From positions 1 to 64,000 of the forward strand of contig NZ_JAFBDK010000006.1 in NCBI RefSeq assembly GCF_016908195.1: a stretch of DNA of 64,000 nucleotides, written 5' to 3'. Source of the DNA: Jeotgalibacillus terrae. GTDB taxonomy: Bacteria; Bacillota; Bacilli; Bacillales; Jeotgalibacillaceae. The notes under the pieces were generated by a model. It was not told where the DNA came from, searched no databases, and was given only the letters and a program-made list of their open reading frames with translations. The translations under genes and the position numbers were made by a program. This document shows positions 1-8,838 of the stretch, piece after piece. Every line of letters starts with the position of its first letter. Within the stretch, counting starts at the first letter, position 1.

Positions 1-29
1 ACTCAAGAGAATAACGTTTATAAGACATA

Positions 30-92
30 GAAAAGCTCCCCCCTAGGCAAACAGATTTTTGTTTTTAATCTGTCTACTTAGAGGGGAGCATA
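30..92 (-). terminator. Terminator behind the 6S RNA
   Basis: A long imperfect inverted repeat pairs GCTCCCC...AACAGATT with AATCTGT...GGGGAGC and is followed on the minus strand by a short T run (about 30-35). It ends the minus-strand transcription coming from the 6S RNA and possibly aspS. Confidence 0.6.
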
Positions 93-322
93 TCATATGC
101 ACCGGACCTGTTCCGTATGTAAGATGTGGTAAATCCCAATTGTGCCGTTCGATGTAGGAATCTATCGTTTTGAACCCGCTCTCAGCAGGTGGGTGTCCTA
201 TTTTCAACTTTATGCTTCCCCGCAAAGGGCGTGCAAGCGGTTGAAAAACGTGAACTCCCGGATATTGAAGTGTTCGGTCAAAACTGATGGATATTAAAAC
301 GTACACATCAGGACTTACCTTG
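85..322 (-). ncRNA. ssrS: 6S RNA (BsrA/6S-1-like)
   Basis: 6S RNA binds the housekeeping sigma-A RNA polymerase by mimicking an open promoter. On the minus strand the transcript begins near AAGTCCTGATGTGTAC (316 downwards). Its 5' ATGTGTAC pairs, with wobbles, with GTGCATAT near the 3' end (95-102), forming the terminal stem; the interior folds into a long imperfect hairpin (for example around TGACCGAACACTTCAATATCCGGGAGTTC, given here only as positions 249-277). It has its own sigma-A type promoter and a strong terminator. Position just downstream of aspS matches the 6S-1 locus I recall from B. subtilis. Exact ends are estimated. The overlapping 87-codon reading frame is not a gene. Confidence 0.75.
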
Positions 323-329
323 TGAAATC

Positions 330-358
330 ATCATAGCATACGGAAAATCAAAAAACAA
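330..358 (-). promoter_or_regulatory. Promoter of the 6S RNA
   Basis: On the minus strand TTGTTT (353-358) and TATGAT (330-335) are separated by 17 bases, a good sigma-A spacing. Transcription would start about 7 bases downstream, near 322, matching the 6S RNA 5' end. Confidence 0.6.
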
Positions 359-374
359 TTATTTAGATGAAAAA

Positions 375-2150
375 TTATAGATTTTTCTGAAGATTCAGTG
401 ATAGCTTCAATTCATTCAATTGTGCTTCACTTACTTCTCCAGGTGCATCAGTCAGCACACAGCTCGCACTCGCTGTTTTAGGGAATGCAATCGTGTCACG
501 AAGGTTCGTGCTGCCTGCAAGCAGCATCACAAGACGGTCAAGCCCAAGTGCAATTCCGCCGTGTGGAGGCGTACCGTACTCAAATGCTTCTAGAAGGAAG
601 CCAAACTGATCAATTGCCTCTTCTTTTGAAAAACCGAGAACTTCAAACATCTTTTCCTGAATCTCGCGCTCGAAAATACGGAGTGATCCACCGCCAAGCT
701 CATAACCATTCAGTACGATGTCATACGCCTGCGCTCTGACAGCACCCGGGTCTGTTTCAAGAAGGGGCAGATCTTCTCTCACAGGCATTGTAAACGGATG
801 GTGTGCTGCGAAATAACGGCCTTCTTCTTCATCATACTCAAGCAGCGGCCAGTCAGTCACCCAAAGGAAGTTAAATGCTGATTCATCAATCAGATCAAGC
901 TCCTTACCAAGCTTTGAACGGAGCGCACCCAGCGCATCAGCGACAACTGATTTTTTATCAGCTACAAAAAGTAGTAAGTCTCCTGCCTCAGAACCTGCAG
1001 CTTCAGTTAATTGTGCCTGTTCTTCTTCATTGAAGAATTTCGCAATTGGTCCGGCAAAGCCTTCTTCAGTTACCTTCAGCCACGCAAGCCCTTTTGCACC
1101 GTAGCGTCCGGCAAACTCTCCAAGTGCGTCAATATCTTTACGAGAGTACTGATCTGCCGCCTGTTTTGCGTTAATCAGTTTCACCTGGCCGCCACCTGCA
1201 ACTGCACCACTGAATACTTTAAAGCCTGAGTTTTCAACGATAGCAGATACGTCAGTCAATTCCATGCCAAAACGTGTATCAGGCTTATCTGAGCCAAAGC
1301 GCTCCATTGCATCAGTGTACGTCATACGCGGGATCGGCAGCTGAATTTCAAGTCCCTTTACATCCTTCATCATCTGATATAGCATCTGCTCGTTCATTGT
1401 CATAATCTCTTCCTGGCTCATAAAGCTTGTCTCAATATCAATCTGAGTGAACTCAGGCTGTCTGTCAGCACGAAGGTCCTCATCACGGAAACAGCGCGCA
1501 ATCTGATAATAGCGGTCAAACCCGCCAACCATTAACAGCTGTTTGAAAAGCTGTGGTGACTGAGGAAGGGCGTAAAATTCACCTTCATGTACACGGCTCG
1601 GCACAAGGTAGTCACGGGCACCTTCTGGCGTACTCTTTGTCAGCATTGGTGTTTCAACTTCAATGAACTGCTCGTCATCAAGGAAACGGCGGACAGACTT
1701 TGTAATGCTGTGACGCATTTTGAATGTATTCGCCATTACAGGACGGCGCAGGTCAAGATAACGGTGCTTCAGGCGGATCTCTTCTGCTGTCTCCGCTTTG
1801 TCTTCAATTGCAAACGGCGGTGTTTTTGCACTGCTCAGTACAGTCACTGCTTCAGCCTGCACTTCAATTGATCCAGTCGCAAGGTTCGGGTTAACAGTTC
1901 CTTCTCCTCTTGCCTGCACTGTTCCTTCGATACTTAATACATATTCACTGCGAATCGCTTCTGCTGTTTCAAGCGCCTCTTTTGATGTGTCAGGACTGAA
2001 GACAACCTGAACAATGCCTGATCGGTCACGCAGATCAACAAAAATCAACCCACCAAGGTCACGTCTTTTCTGAACCCAGCCTTTTAAAGTAATTTTCTCT
2101 CCGATTGCGGCTTCCGGTACTTCACCGCAGTAAAATGAACGTCCAAACAT
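375..2150 (-). CDS. aspS: Aspartyl-tRNA synthetase
   Basis: Charges tRNA-Asp with aspartate in the cytoplasm. The 591-residue protein has the bacterial AspRS layout: an N-terminal OB-fold anticodon-binding domain (about 1-105), a class II catalytic core with motif 2 [16 protein letters not shown] near residue 220, the bacterial GAD insertion (about 285-410), and motif 3 [10 protein letters not shown] at residue 532. Length is normal. The ATG start follows a GGAGG-type ribosome site (AGGGAGGAATTC). It is second in an operon, 12 bases after hisS, under the T-box leader upstream of hisS. Whether it discriminates tRNA-Asp from tRNA-Asn cannot be told by eye. Confidence 0.98.
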   Translation of the reverse strand: MFGRSFYCGEVPEAAIGEKITLKGWVQKRRDLGGLIFVDLRDRSGIVQVVFSPDTSKEALETAEAIRSEYVLSIEGTVQARGEGTVNPNLATGSIEVQAEAVTVLSSAKTPPFAIEDKAETAEEIRLKHRYLDLRRPVMANTFKMRHSITKSVRRFLDDEQFIEVETPMLTKSTPEGARDYLVPSRVHEGEFYALPQSPQLFKQLLMVGGFDRYYQIARCFRDEDLRADRQPEFTQIDIETSFMSQEEIMTMNEQMLYQMMKDVKGLEIQLPIPRMTYTDAMERFGSDKPDTRFGMELTDVSAIVENSGFKVFSGAVAGGGQVKLINAKQAADQYSRKDIDALGEFAGRYGAKGLAWLKVTEEGFAGPIAKFFNEEEQAQLTEAAGSEAGDLLLFVADKKSVVADALGALRSKLGKELDLIDESAFNFLWVTDWPLLEYDEEEGRYFAAHHPFTMPVREDLPLLETDPGAVRAQAYDIVLNGYELGGGSLRIFEREIQEKMFEVLGFSKEEAIDQFGFLLEAFEYGTPPHGGIALGLDRLVMLLAGSTNLRDTIAFPKTASASCVLTDAPGEVSEAQLNELKLSLNLQKNL

Positions 2151-2162
2151 ATGAATTCCTCC

Positions 2163-3428
2163 CTAAGCTTTCTCTATATATTTAATAATGTCTTCAAATG
2201 GTACTTCTTCCTGTGAACCGCTATCCATGTTTTTCACTGATGCCTTACCTGCAGTAAGCTCATCTTCACCGATGATGACAACATTAGCAGCATGAATCCG
2301 GTCAGCGGCTTTAAACTGCCCCTTCATTTTACGGTTCAGATAATCAAGTTCAGCACTCAGACCCTTTTTGCGTGCTTCATATGTCAGAGAGACTGCCTTT
2401 TCTTTTGCAGCTTCTCCCATTGCTACGAAGTAACAGTCAACTTTCTCATTAATCGGCAATGAGACACCTTCAGCTTCAAGCGCCGCCATCAGTCTTTCAA
2501 TACTGAGCGCAAAACCGATACCCGGTGATGCAGGTCCACCGATCTCTTCAGTCAGCCCGTTATAACGGCCGCCCCCGCAAAGTGTTGTGATGGCCCCAAA
2601 GCCTTCAGCATCACTCATGATTTCAAAAGCAGTGTGGTTATAGTAATCAAGACCGCGAACCAGATTAGGATCAAGTTCATAGCTGATGCCCATCACATCA
2701 AGGTAACGCTTCACTTTATCAAAGTAGTTCTTTGATTCTTCATTCAGATAATCCTTCAGTGAAGGCGCGCTTTCAATCAGTTCGTGTCCTCTGTCTTTCT
2801 TACAGTCAAGGATTCTGAGCGGGTTCTTATCCAGACGGACCTGACAATCAGAACAGAACTCATCAATTCTTGGACTGAAATGCTCGATTAAAGCATTTTT
2901 GTGAGCGATCCGGCTCTCAGTATCACCAAGGCTGTTCAGTACCAGCTTAACTTTCTTTAATCCAAGACGGCTGTACAGCTCCATTGCCAGTGAGATCACT
3001 TCTGCATCAATCGCAGGGTCATCACTGCCAATCGCTTCTACACCAAACTGAACGAACTGACGGAATCTGCCAGCCTGCGGTCTTTCATAGCGGAACATCG
3101 GCCCTGTGTAAAAAAGTTTTACCGGCTGGATCGCCTGACCGTGCATCTTATGCTGAACATATGAGCGAACAACGCTTGCTGTTCCTTCAGGGCGGAGTGT
3201 CAGATTTCTGTCACCACGGTCTTTAAATGTGTACATTTCTTTTTGCACAATATCCGTTGTATCGCCTACGCCTCTTTCAAACAGTTCAGTGTGTTCAAAT
3301 ACAGGTGTCCGGATTTCCTTGTACTGATACTGCCGGCACAACTCAGCAGCTGTCTGCTCGATAAACTGCCAGTGTTCAGATACCCCGGGTAAAATATCCT
3401 GTGTGCCTCTTGGTATATTAATTGTCAC
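2163..3428 (-). CDS. hisS: Histidyl-tRNA synthetase
   Basis: Charges tRNA-His with histidine. At 421 residues it has the usual HisRS length: class II core in the first 320 residues, with motif 2 [20 protein letters not shown] near 115-135, the HisRS signature [12 protein letters not shown] (about 260) and motif 3 [11 protein letters not shown] (about 300), then a C-terminal anticodon-binding domain. The start is an ATG preceded by GGAGGAGT. First gene of the hisS-aspS operon; expression is very probably controlled by the T-box leader directly upstream. Confidence 0.98.
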   Translation of the reverse strand: MTINIPRGTQDILPGVSEHWQFIEQTAAELCRQYQYKEIRTPVFEHTELFERGVGDTTDIVQKEMYTFKDRGDRNLTLRPEGTASVVRSYVQHKMHGQAIQPVKLFYTGPMFRYERPQAGRFRQFVQFGVEAIGSDDPAIDAEVISLAMELYSRLGLKKVKLVLNSLGDTESRIAHKNALIEHFSPRIDEFCSDCQVRLDKNPLRILDCKKDRGHELIESAPSLKDYLNEESKNYFDKVKRYLDVMGISYELDPNLVRGLDYYNHTAFEIMSDAEGFGAITTLCGGGRYNGLTEEIGGPASPGIGFALSIERLMAALEAEGVSLPINEKVDCYFVAMGEAAKEKAVSLTYEARKKGLSAELDYLNRKMKGQFKAADRIHAANVVIIGEDELTAGKASVKNMDSGSQEEVPFEDIIKYIEKA

Positions 3429-3483
3429 GATTACTCCTCCTTCAACTCAACTCGAATCCGACGCAGCTGCTAAAATTAGACAG

Positions 3484-3740
3484 CAAAAAAATCCCGTCCC
3501 TTGTTCGAAAACAAGGGACGGGATTTTCCGCGGTGCCACCCTAATTGAAGCCTTAAGCTTCCACTTTAAGCAGTTAACGCCTGCTGACGTTTTTCCCTAC
3601 TCGTGTTTCAGGAAAAAACCTACAGAGTGTTCATTCAACAGGGCGATCTGTAAGTCTGCTTTCAGCCTGGGGCAGACTCTCTCTGTGCATTCGTGATCCT
3701 GTTTACTGTTCTCTATCATCGGTATTCGTTCATATAATGT
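3484..3740 (-). promoter_or_regulatory. T-box riboswitch leader of hisS-aspS
   Basis: The minus strand carries the T-box sequence AGGGTGGCACCGCGG (3528-3542), then a perfect hairpin (AAATCCCGTCCCTTG with CAAGGGACGGGATTT, 3486-3526) followed by a T run, the classic terminator of this family. A Stem I can be drawn upstream with an AGTA loop-E element (near 3709) and a 3' specifier side reading GAATGAACAC (3627-3636). The codon is ambiguous: GAA-CAC suggests His CAC, while AAC overlaps it; no GAC is present. The TGGC of the T-box expects a tRNA with G73. Uncharged tRNA should promote antitermination. Confidence 0.95.
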
Positions 3741-3745
3741 AATCA

Positions 3746-3774
3746 ATCATAATCACCAGAGGCGGACTTGTCAA
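3746..3774 (-). promoter_or_regulatory. Sigma-A promoter of hisS-aspS
   Basis: TTGACA (3769-3774) and TATGAT (3746-3751) with a 17-base spacer on the minus strand, immediately upstream of the T-box leader. Near-consensus. Confidence 0.85.
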
Positions 3775-3803
3775 GAGGACGGTAAAAATGAATTGCTATC
3801 TGT

Positions 3804-3834
3804 TAAAGCGGGCTGTTCATTTCCGCTCCAATTA
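3804..3834. repeat. Collapsed remnant of the dispersed repeat
   Basis: GCTATCTGTTAAAGCG followed by GGCTGTTCATTTCCGCTCCAAT joins the left end of the dispersed repeat (GGCTGTTGATTTCCGCT) to its right end (CCGCTCCAATCA), as expected if the middle had been lost between two TTCCGCT-like ends. It lies between the hisS promoter and the amidase gene. Confidence 0.45.
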
Positions 3835-3949
3835 TCACGTGAACCAAAATCATCAATCACTTTCACATAACAAGCAATTCAAAATTACTAATGACGGTGG
3901 AATGGTTTTTACTATATGATGTTAGTAAGAATATGTTGGGGTGATTTGA

Positions 3950-5482
3950 TTGAAACTGCTGCCAGTGATAATATCAATATTTTTAGTAACTGCCCTGCTG
4001 CCTGAAGCACAGGTGCATGCAGAAGGAATTGTCGAAACTGCTCACGACAATACGCTGATCAGGGAAGGTCCCGGACTGTCCTACCCTGCTGTTACTTCAG
4101 CAGATGAAGGGGACCGGTTCACAGAACTACAGCGTGTCAGCGGATGGGTTCAAGTTTCTCTTGCAGAAGGATCAGGCTGGATTGCTGACTGGCTTTTGAC
4201 AGAAACTGAAACTTCAACCGAACCTTCTGATAGCGAAAGCGCTGCTGAACCCGCATCTGATAACAATAATGGGACGATTTTAGTGGATAGGTTAAACGTC
4301 AGAGATGATTTTTCTTCTGAAGGTAATGTGATCGGCACATTAAACACCGGAGATCAGGTCACAATCAGTGATGAAAAGTATGGCTGGCTGAATATCTCGA
4401 CTGGTACTTTAACCGGATGGGTCAGCTCCGATTATGTGGAATATAATATTTTTTCCGCAGTTGAGTCCTCAGATACACTGACTGACGACATACATATTAC
4501 AGTAAATGGTTTGCAGGTGCGTGCTGAACCTGATCGAAACGGTGAGATTATCGGTACTGTAAATTTATACGATTCTTTTACTGTCGAAGAAGAATCTGAA
4601 GGCTGGCTGATGATTGAATTTGAAGATGGTCAGACCGGTTGGATTGCAGAATGGTTTACTGAACGCGGCTTACATCCGGGCAGCGCGGGTTCCGGTGACC
4701 TGGATGGACAAGTCACAATTCTATACAACGGTTCAAATATAAGGATGGAACCCTCTACCGATGCAGCTGTGCTCTACAAAGCAGGAGCAGGTGAATCACT
4801 TGAGGTTACAGGAGAAACCGGAGACTGGTATGAAGTCCTGATACCTGGCGGTGAACGCGGTTATATTGCTAATTGGATTGTGTCAGCAGAAGATGGAACC
4901 TCGCCTGAAGAAGAATTAAATGATGAACCGGTTGAATCGATTTCAGATGCTACAATTGTAATCGATGCAGGGCATGGCGGACGTGACGGTGGTGCAATCG
5001 GTGCAGCAGGCACACTTGAGAAATCACTAACCATCAGAACTGCCGAAGCCCTGTATCATATGCTATCAAGTACTGGCGCGAACGTCATTATGACCCGTGA
5101 AGACGACCGTCATGTAGACCTTCACAGCCGGGTTGCTGTATCCAAAGACCATGGTGCTGACGCATTTATCTCACTGCATTATGATGCGATCAATGACCGG
5201 AGCGTGAAAGGATTTACTACTTATTTTTACGGAGGACCGGATGAGGCACTCGCCGATTCTGTTCACAGCGGGCTTAGTGACAGCATGACGATTAAAAACC
5301 GCGGAATGCATCACGGAAACTTTCTTGTGTTAAGAGATAATTCTGCTCCTTCAGTACTGATTGAATTAGGCTTTATCAGTAACCCTTCAGAAGAAGCATC
5401 AGTAAATAATGAGCGTTTCAGAGAAATCGCAGCGACCGGTATTTATAACGGACTGACTGACTATTTTTCTGGCGGGAATTAA
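3950..5482 (+). CDS. yrvJ: Secreted N-acetylmuramoyl-L-alanine amidase with four SH3b domains
   Basis: Predicted peptidoglycan hydrolase that cuts the MurNAc-L-Ala amide bond. It has a Sec signal peptide (about 1-24, ending VHA), four bacterial SH3 repeats (about 25-85, 98-160, 178-240, 252-315; each with the recurring W-[AV]-[ND]-W or G-W-[IV] pattern), and a C-terminal Amidase_3 zinc domain (about 330-508) with DAGHGGRDGGAIG, the Glu in LEKSLT, FISLHYDA and the late LIELGFISNPSE. The start is TTG at 3950 behind GGGGTG; the upstream in-frame options are closed by stops. It sits beside hisS as yrvJ does in B. subtilis and ends at a shared terminator with dtd. Confidence 0.92.
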   Translation: MKLLPVIISIFLVTALLPEAQVHAEGIVETAHDNTLIREGPGLSYPAVTSADEGDRFTELQRVSGWVQVSLAEGSGWIADWLLTETETSTEPSDSESAAEPASDNNNGTILVDRLNVRDDFSSEGNVIGTLNTGDQVTISDEKYGWLNISTGTLTGWVSSDYVEYNIFSAVESSDTLTDDIHITVNGLQVRAEPDRNGEIIGTVNLYDSFTVEEESEGWLMIEFEDGQTGWIAEWFTERGLHPGSAGSGDLDGQVTILYNGSNIRMEPSTDAAVLYKAGAGESLEVTGETGDWYEVLIPGGERGYIANWIVSAEDGTSPEEELNDEPVESISDATIVIDAGHGGRDGGAIGAAGTLEKSLTIRTAEALYHMLSSTGANVIMTREDDRHVDLHSRVAVSKDHGADAFISLHYDAINDRSVKGFTTYFYGGPDEALADSVHSGLSDSMTIKNRGMHHGNFLVLRDNSAPSVLIELGFISNPSEEASVNNERFREIAATGIYNGLTDYFSGGN

Positions 5483-5521
5483 AAAATCCGGGACATCTTT
5501 TTCAGATGTCCCGGATTTTTC
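5483..5521. terminator. Bidirectional terminator between amidase and dtd
   Basis: AAAAAATCCGGGACATC and GATGTCCCGGATTTTT form a perfect stem around TTTTTCA, with A and T runs on both sides, serving both convergent genes. Confidence 0.9.
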
Positions 5522-5957
5522 AGGTTTCTACGATCAGCGTGACCGGACCGTCATTGACAAGTGAAACGTCCATCATCGCGCCAAACACGCCCGTTTCCAC
5601 CTTCAGACCTTTATCTTTTAATAAATCATTGAACTTTTCATACAGCGGCTCTGCGTAGTCAGGTTTTGCTGCGTTCATGAAGTTTGGTCTTCTGCCTTTT
5701 TTTGTATCGCCATAAAGGGTAAATTGGGAGATGGATAAAATTTCTCCTCCCTGATCGAGAACAGAATGATTCATTTTCCCGTCGCTATCTTCAAAGATAC
5801 GCAGATTGGCAATTTTCTCAGCAACATATTCGCAGTCAGATTCATGATCGTCCTGACTGATGCCTACTAACAGCACCAGCCCGCTGCTGATTTCTCCTTC
5901 AACCTGGCCTTCTACCGTTACTTTTGCTTCTTTACTTCGCTGAACAACTACTTTCAA
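5520..5957 (-). CDS. dtd: D-aminoacyl-tRNA deacylase
   Basis: Removes D-amino acids wrongly attached to tRNAs. The 145-residue product has the two DTD signatures: SQFTLYGD (about 79-86) and the C-terminal NDGPVTL (about 135-141), which hold the cross-dimer Gly-cisPro active site. Normal full length. ATG start after GGGAGGAT. It follows relA by 18 bases on the same strand, the usual Bacillales arrangement, so it is probably co-transcribed with relA. Confidence 0.97.
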   Translation of the reverse strand: MKVVVQRSKEAKVTVEGQVEGEISSGLVLLVGISQDDHESDCEYVAEKIANLRIFEDSDGKMNHSVLDQGGEILSISQFTLYGDTKKGRRPNFMNAAKPDYAEPLYEKFNDLLKDKGLKVETGVFGAMMDVSLVNDGPVTLIVET

Positions 5958-5975
5958 AGTGATGATCCTCCCTGG

Positions 5976-8168
5976 CTAGTTTACAATTCTCTGTACAGCG
6001 TAAATGTCAGGAATCTGCTTAATCCGGTCTACAACCCTTTGAAGGTGAGTCACATTCTGAATCATAATTGACATATTGATCGTTGCCATTTTATTGCGGT
6101 CACTTCTCCCGCTGACAGCTGAGATATTTGTTTTCGTCTCATTGACTGCCTGGAGCACTTCATTCAGAAGGCCTCTTCTGTCATAACCGGAAATTTCTAT
6201 ATCAACGTTATATTCTTTCTTATTTTCAGTTGTGCCTTCCCATTCAACCGGAATGAGTCTGGCTTCAGAATCACCCTGTATATTAGGGCAGTCGCTTCTG
6301 TGAACAGATACACCGCGCCCTCTTGTAATAAAACCGATGATTTCATCACCCGGTACGGGGCTGCAGCATTTAGACAGTCTGACTAATAAATTATCAATGC
6401 CCTTGACCGTTACGCCCGCATCTTTTTTCTTTTTAACAGAAGGCGGCTTAATGTCAGCCATCGCTTTTTCAAGCGTGTCTTCCTCATCGCGAAGCTTTCT
6501 CAGTCTGTCAGTCAGACGGTTTGCGATCTGTGCGCCGGTAATGCCGCCGTAGCCGACTGCAGCGTATAAATCATCCTCACTTGAGAAGTTATACTTTTCA
6601 TAAACCCGCTTCATATTTTCTTCAGTCAGTACGTCTTTTGGAGAGAAATCAAGCGCTCGGATTTCTCTGTCTACAGACTCCCTGCCCTTATCAACATTTT
6701 CATCACGTCTCTGCTTTTTGAAAAACGCTTTAATTTTATTTTTCGCCTGTGATGTCTGAGCAAGCTTCAGCCAGTCCTGACTGGGACCATATGAGTGCTT
6801 GGATGTCATAATTTCAATAATATCGCCCGTTTTCAGCGGCGAGTCGAGCGGTACCATTTTCCCATTCACTTTTGCACCAATGGTTTTGTTTCCGATCTCT
6901 GAGTGAACGCGATAGGCAAAATCAATCGGCACTGAACCTGCCGGCAGCTCCATCACATCACCTTTAGGCGTAAAAACATATACCATATCAGAAAACAGAT
7001 CGAATTTAAGTGCATCCATAAATTCTTCTGCATCTGAAGAATCCTGCTGGAACTCAAGGATTTCCCTGAACCAGGTCAGCTTCTTTTCAATCGTCTGTTT
7101 GCTGTCTTCATTAATGACTGTCCCTTCTTTATAAGCCCAGTGTGCAGCTACACCATATTCAGCAATACGGTGCATGTCAGCAGTTCTGATCTGAACTTCA
7201 AGCGGATCCCCTTTAGGGCCGATAACAGTTGTGTGAAGAGACTGGTACATGTTCGGTTTTGGCATTGCGATATAATCTTTGAATCTACCTGGCATCGGCT
7301 TCCAGCATGTATGAATAATGCCAAGCACCGCGTAGCAATCTTTAATACTGTCCACGATTACGCGCACAGCAAGCAGATCATAGATCTCATTAAACTGTTT
7401 ATTCTGAACAGCCATTTTTTTATAAATCGAATAAATATGCTTTGGTCTGCCAACAATATCTACATCAATCCCAACATCTTTTACCTGCTGCTGGATTTCT
7501 GTAATAACCTCATCCACATATTCTTCACGTTCATTACGCTTTTTTTTCATCAGGTTAACGATCCGGTAGTATTGCTGCGGATTCAGGTACCTAAGTGATG
7601 TATCTTCAAGTTCCCATTTAATGGTTGATATACCGAGTCTGTGTGCGAGTGGAGCGAAAATCTCCAGCGTTTCATTTGAAATCCGGATTTGTTTTTCTAC
7701 TGGCATATGCTTCAAAGTTCTCATATTATGAAGGCGGTCAGCAAGCTTGATCAGGATCACTCTGATATCCTGCGCCATTGCGATAAACATTTTACGATGG
7801 TTTTCAGCCTGCTGCTCTTCCTTGGATTTATATTTAATTTTACCGAGCTTTGTGACGCCGTCCACCAGCATGGCAACTTCTTCATTGAACTTTTCTGTCA
7901 GATCTTCATAAGTAAAAATTGTATCTTCAATTACATCATGAAGAAACCCTGCTGCAACGGTTGACGGGTCCATTTGAAGTTCAGCCAGAATGCCTGCAAC
8001 CTGGACAGGGTGGATGATATAAGGCTCACCTGATTTTCGGAACTGTTCTTTATGAGCTTCTTCAGCCAGCTGGTAGGCTTTCTTCACAAAATCCACCTGA
8101 CTTTTATTCATATAACTTGCGGTAATCCCGAACACTTCTTCAACGGTAAGCACCCGATCATTTGCCAT
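5976..8168 (-). CDS. relA: Bifunctional (p)ppGpp synthetase/hydrolase
   Basis: Makes and degrades the stringent-response alarmone (p)ppGpp. From the chosen ATG at 8168 (protein [11 protein letters not shown], 730 residues) the domains are: HD hydrolase (about 40-190, with FLHDVIEDT), synthetase (about 230-350, with [13 protein letters not shown] and [12 protein letters not shown]), TGS (about 390-450), helical/zinc-finger region with [11 protein letters not shown], and a C-terminal ACT domain (about 655-730). The longer start at 8189 lacks a ribosome site, whereas AAAGGTG lies 8 bases before 8168. Both catalytic halves appear intact. Downstream it runs into dtd; apt and recJ lie upstream. Confidence 0.97.
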   Translation of the reverse strand: MANDRVLTVEEVFGITASYMNKSQVDFVKKAYQLAEEAHKEQFRKSGEPYIIHPVQVAGILAELQMDPSTVAAGFLHDVIEDTIFTYEDLTEKFNEEVAMLVDGVTKLGKIKYKSKEEQQAENHRKMFIAMAQDIRVILIKLADRLHNMRTLKHMPVEKQIRISNETLEIFAPLAHRLGISTIKWELEDTSLRYLNPQQYYRIVNLMKKKRNEREEYVDEVITEIQQQVKDVGIDVDIVGRPKHIYSIYKKMAVQNKQFNEIYDLLAVRVIVDSIKDCYAVLGIIHTCWKPMPGRFKDYIAMPKPNMYQSLHTTVIGPKGDPLEVQIRTADMHRIAEYGVAAHWAYKEGTVINEDSKQTIEKKLTWFREILEFQQDSSDAEEFMDALKFDLFSDMVYVFTPKGDVMELPAGSVPIDFAYRVHSEIGNKTIGAKVNGKMVPLDSPLKTGDIIEIMTSKHSYGPSQDWLKLAQTSQAKNKIKAFFKKQRRDENVDKGRESVDREIRALDFSPKDVLTEENMKRVYEKYNFSSEDDLYAAVGYGGITGAQIANRLTDRLRKLRDEEDTLEKAMADIKPPSVKKKKDAGVTVKGIDNLLVRLSKCCSPVPGDEIIGFITRGRGVSVHRSDCPNIQGDSEARLIPVEWEGTTENKKEYNVDIEISGYDRRGLLNEVLQAVNETKTNISAVSGRSDRNKMATINMSIMIQNVTHLQRVVDRIKQIPDIYAVQRIVN

Positions 8169-8283
8169 ACGATTTATCACCTTTATCATGTTTAGTAGTT
8201 TTGAGTATTGTTTCTATTATTAATAAAAAATCAATTTATGTAAAGCCATTAGCGATAATTCATTCATTCAGAAAGAAATATAT

Positions 8284-8314
8284 GAAAAAGAGCCCTGTAT
8301 CAAGGACTCTTTAA
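8284..8314 (-). terminator. Terminator after apt
   Basis: On the minus strand AAAGAGTCC, a TTGATAC loop, then AGGGCTCTTTTT forms a hairpin with a T run shortly after the apt stop, separating apt from relA. Confidence 0.7.
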
Positions 8315-8325
8315 GCAATTATACA

Positions 8326-8838
8326 TTAAAATTCCATCAGGCGCAGCATGTCATATCCATTCAGCTTCTCACGGCCGTCTAAATATGAGAGTTCGATCAG
8401 GAATGCACACCCTGCTACAACGCCGCCAAGCTCTTCTACAAGCTTGATTGTCGCTTCAATCGTACCGCCTGTAGCAAGCAGGTCATCAGTAATCAGTACG
8501 CGCTGTCCCGGCTTAATTGCATCTTTATGAATCGTCAGAACATCTTTACCATATTCTAATCCATAATCAACTTTAACCGTTTCACGCGGAAGTTTACCTT
8601 CTTTTCTTACTGGAGCAAATCCTACTTTCAGTGCATAAGCAACCGGACAGCCGATAATAAATCCGCGCGCCTCAGGTCCCACGACCAGGTCAATGTGCTT
8701 TTCCTTAGCATATTCTACAATTTGATCTGTAGCGTAGCTGTAAGCTTCACCATTATCCATTAATGTCGTGATATCCTTAAAACGCACGCCTTCTTTCGGC
8801 CAGTCTTCTACAATTGTCACGTATTGCTTTAAATCCAT
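8326..8838 (-). CDS. apt: Adenine phosphoribosyltransferase
   Basis: Salvages adenine to AMP using PRPP. The 170-residue protein is full length and shows the type I PRTase PRPP loop [13 protein letters not shown] (about 114-126) and the APRT signatures [16 protein letters not shown] and [14 protein letters not shown] start behind GAGGAGGAAAAGGT; its first 10 bases overlap the end of recJ, indicating translational coupling. In this order (recJ-apt-relA) purine salvage sits with stringent response genes as in other Bacillales. Confidence 0.98.
   Translation of the reverse strand: MDLKQYVTIVEDWPKEGVRFKDITTLMDNGEAYSYATDQIVEYAKEKHIDLVVGPEARGFIIGCPVAYALKVGFAPVRKEGKLPRETVKVDYGLEYGKDVLTIHKDAIKPGQRVLITDDLLATGGTIEATIKLVEELGGVVAGCAFLIELSYLDGREKLNGYDMLRLMEF

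Noticed and set aside
43-306. 87-codon open reading frame on the minus strand
   Set aside because: It lies within the 6S RNA and its terminator, with no ribosome site and no protein-like composition.
7140-7598. 152-codon frame on the plus strand
   Set aside because: Antisense of the relA synthetase and TGS regions; composition is not protein-like and the relA frame is fully explained.
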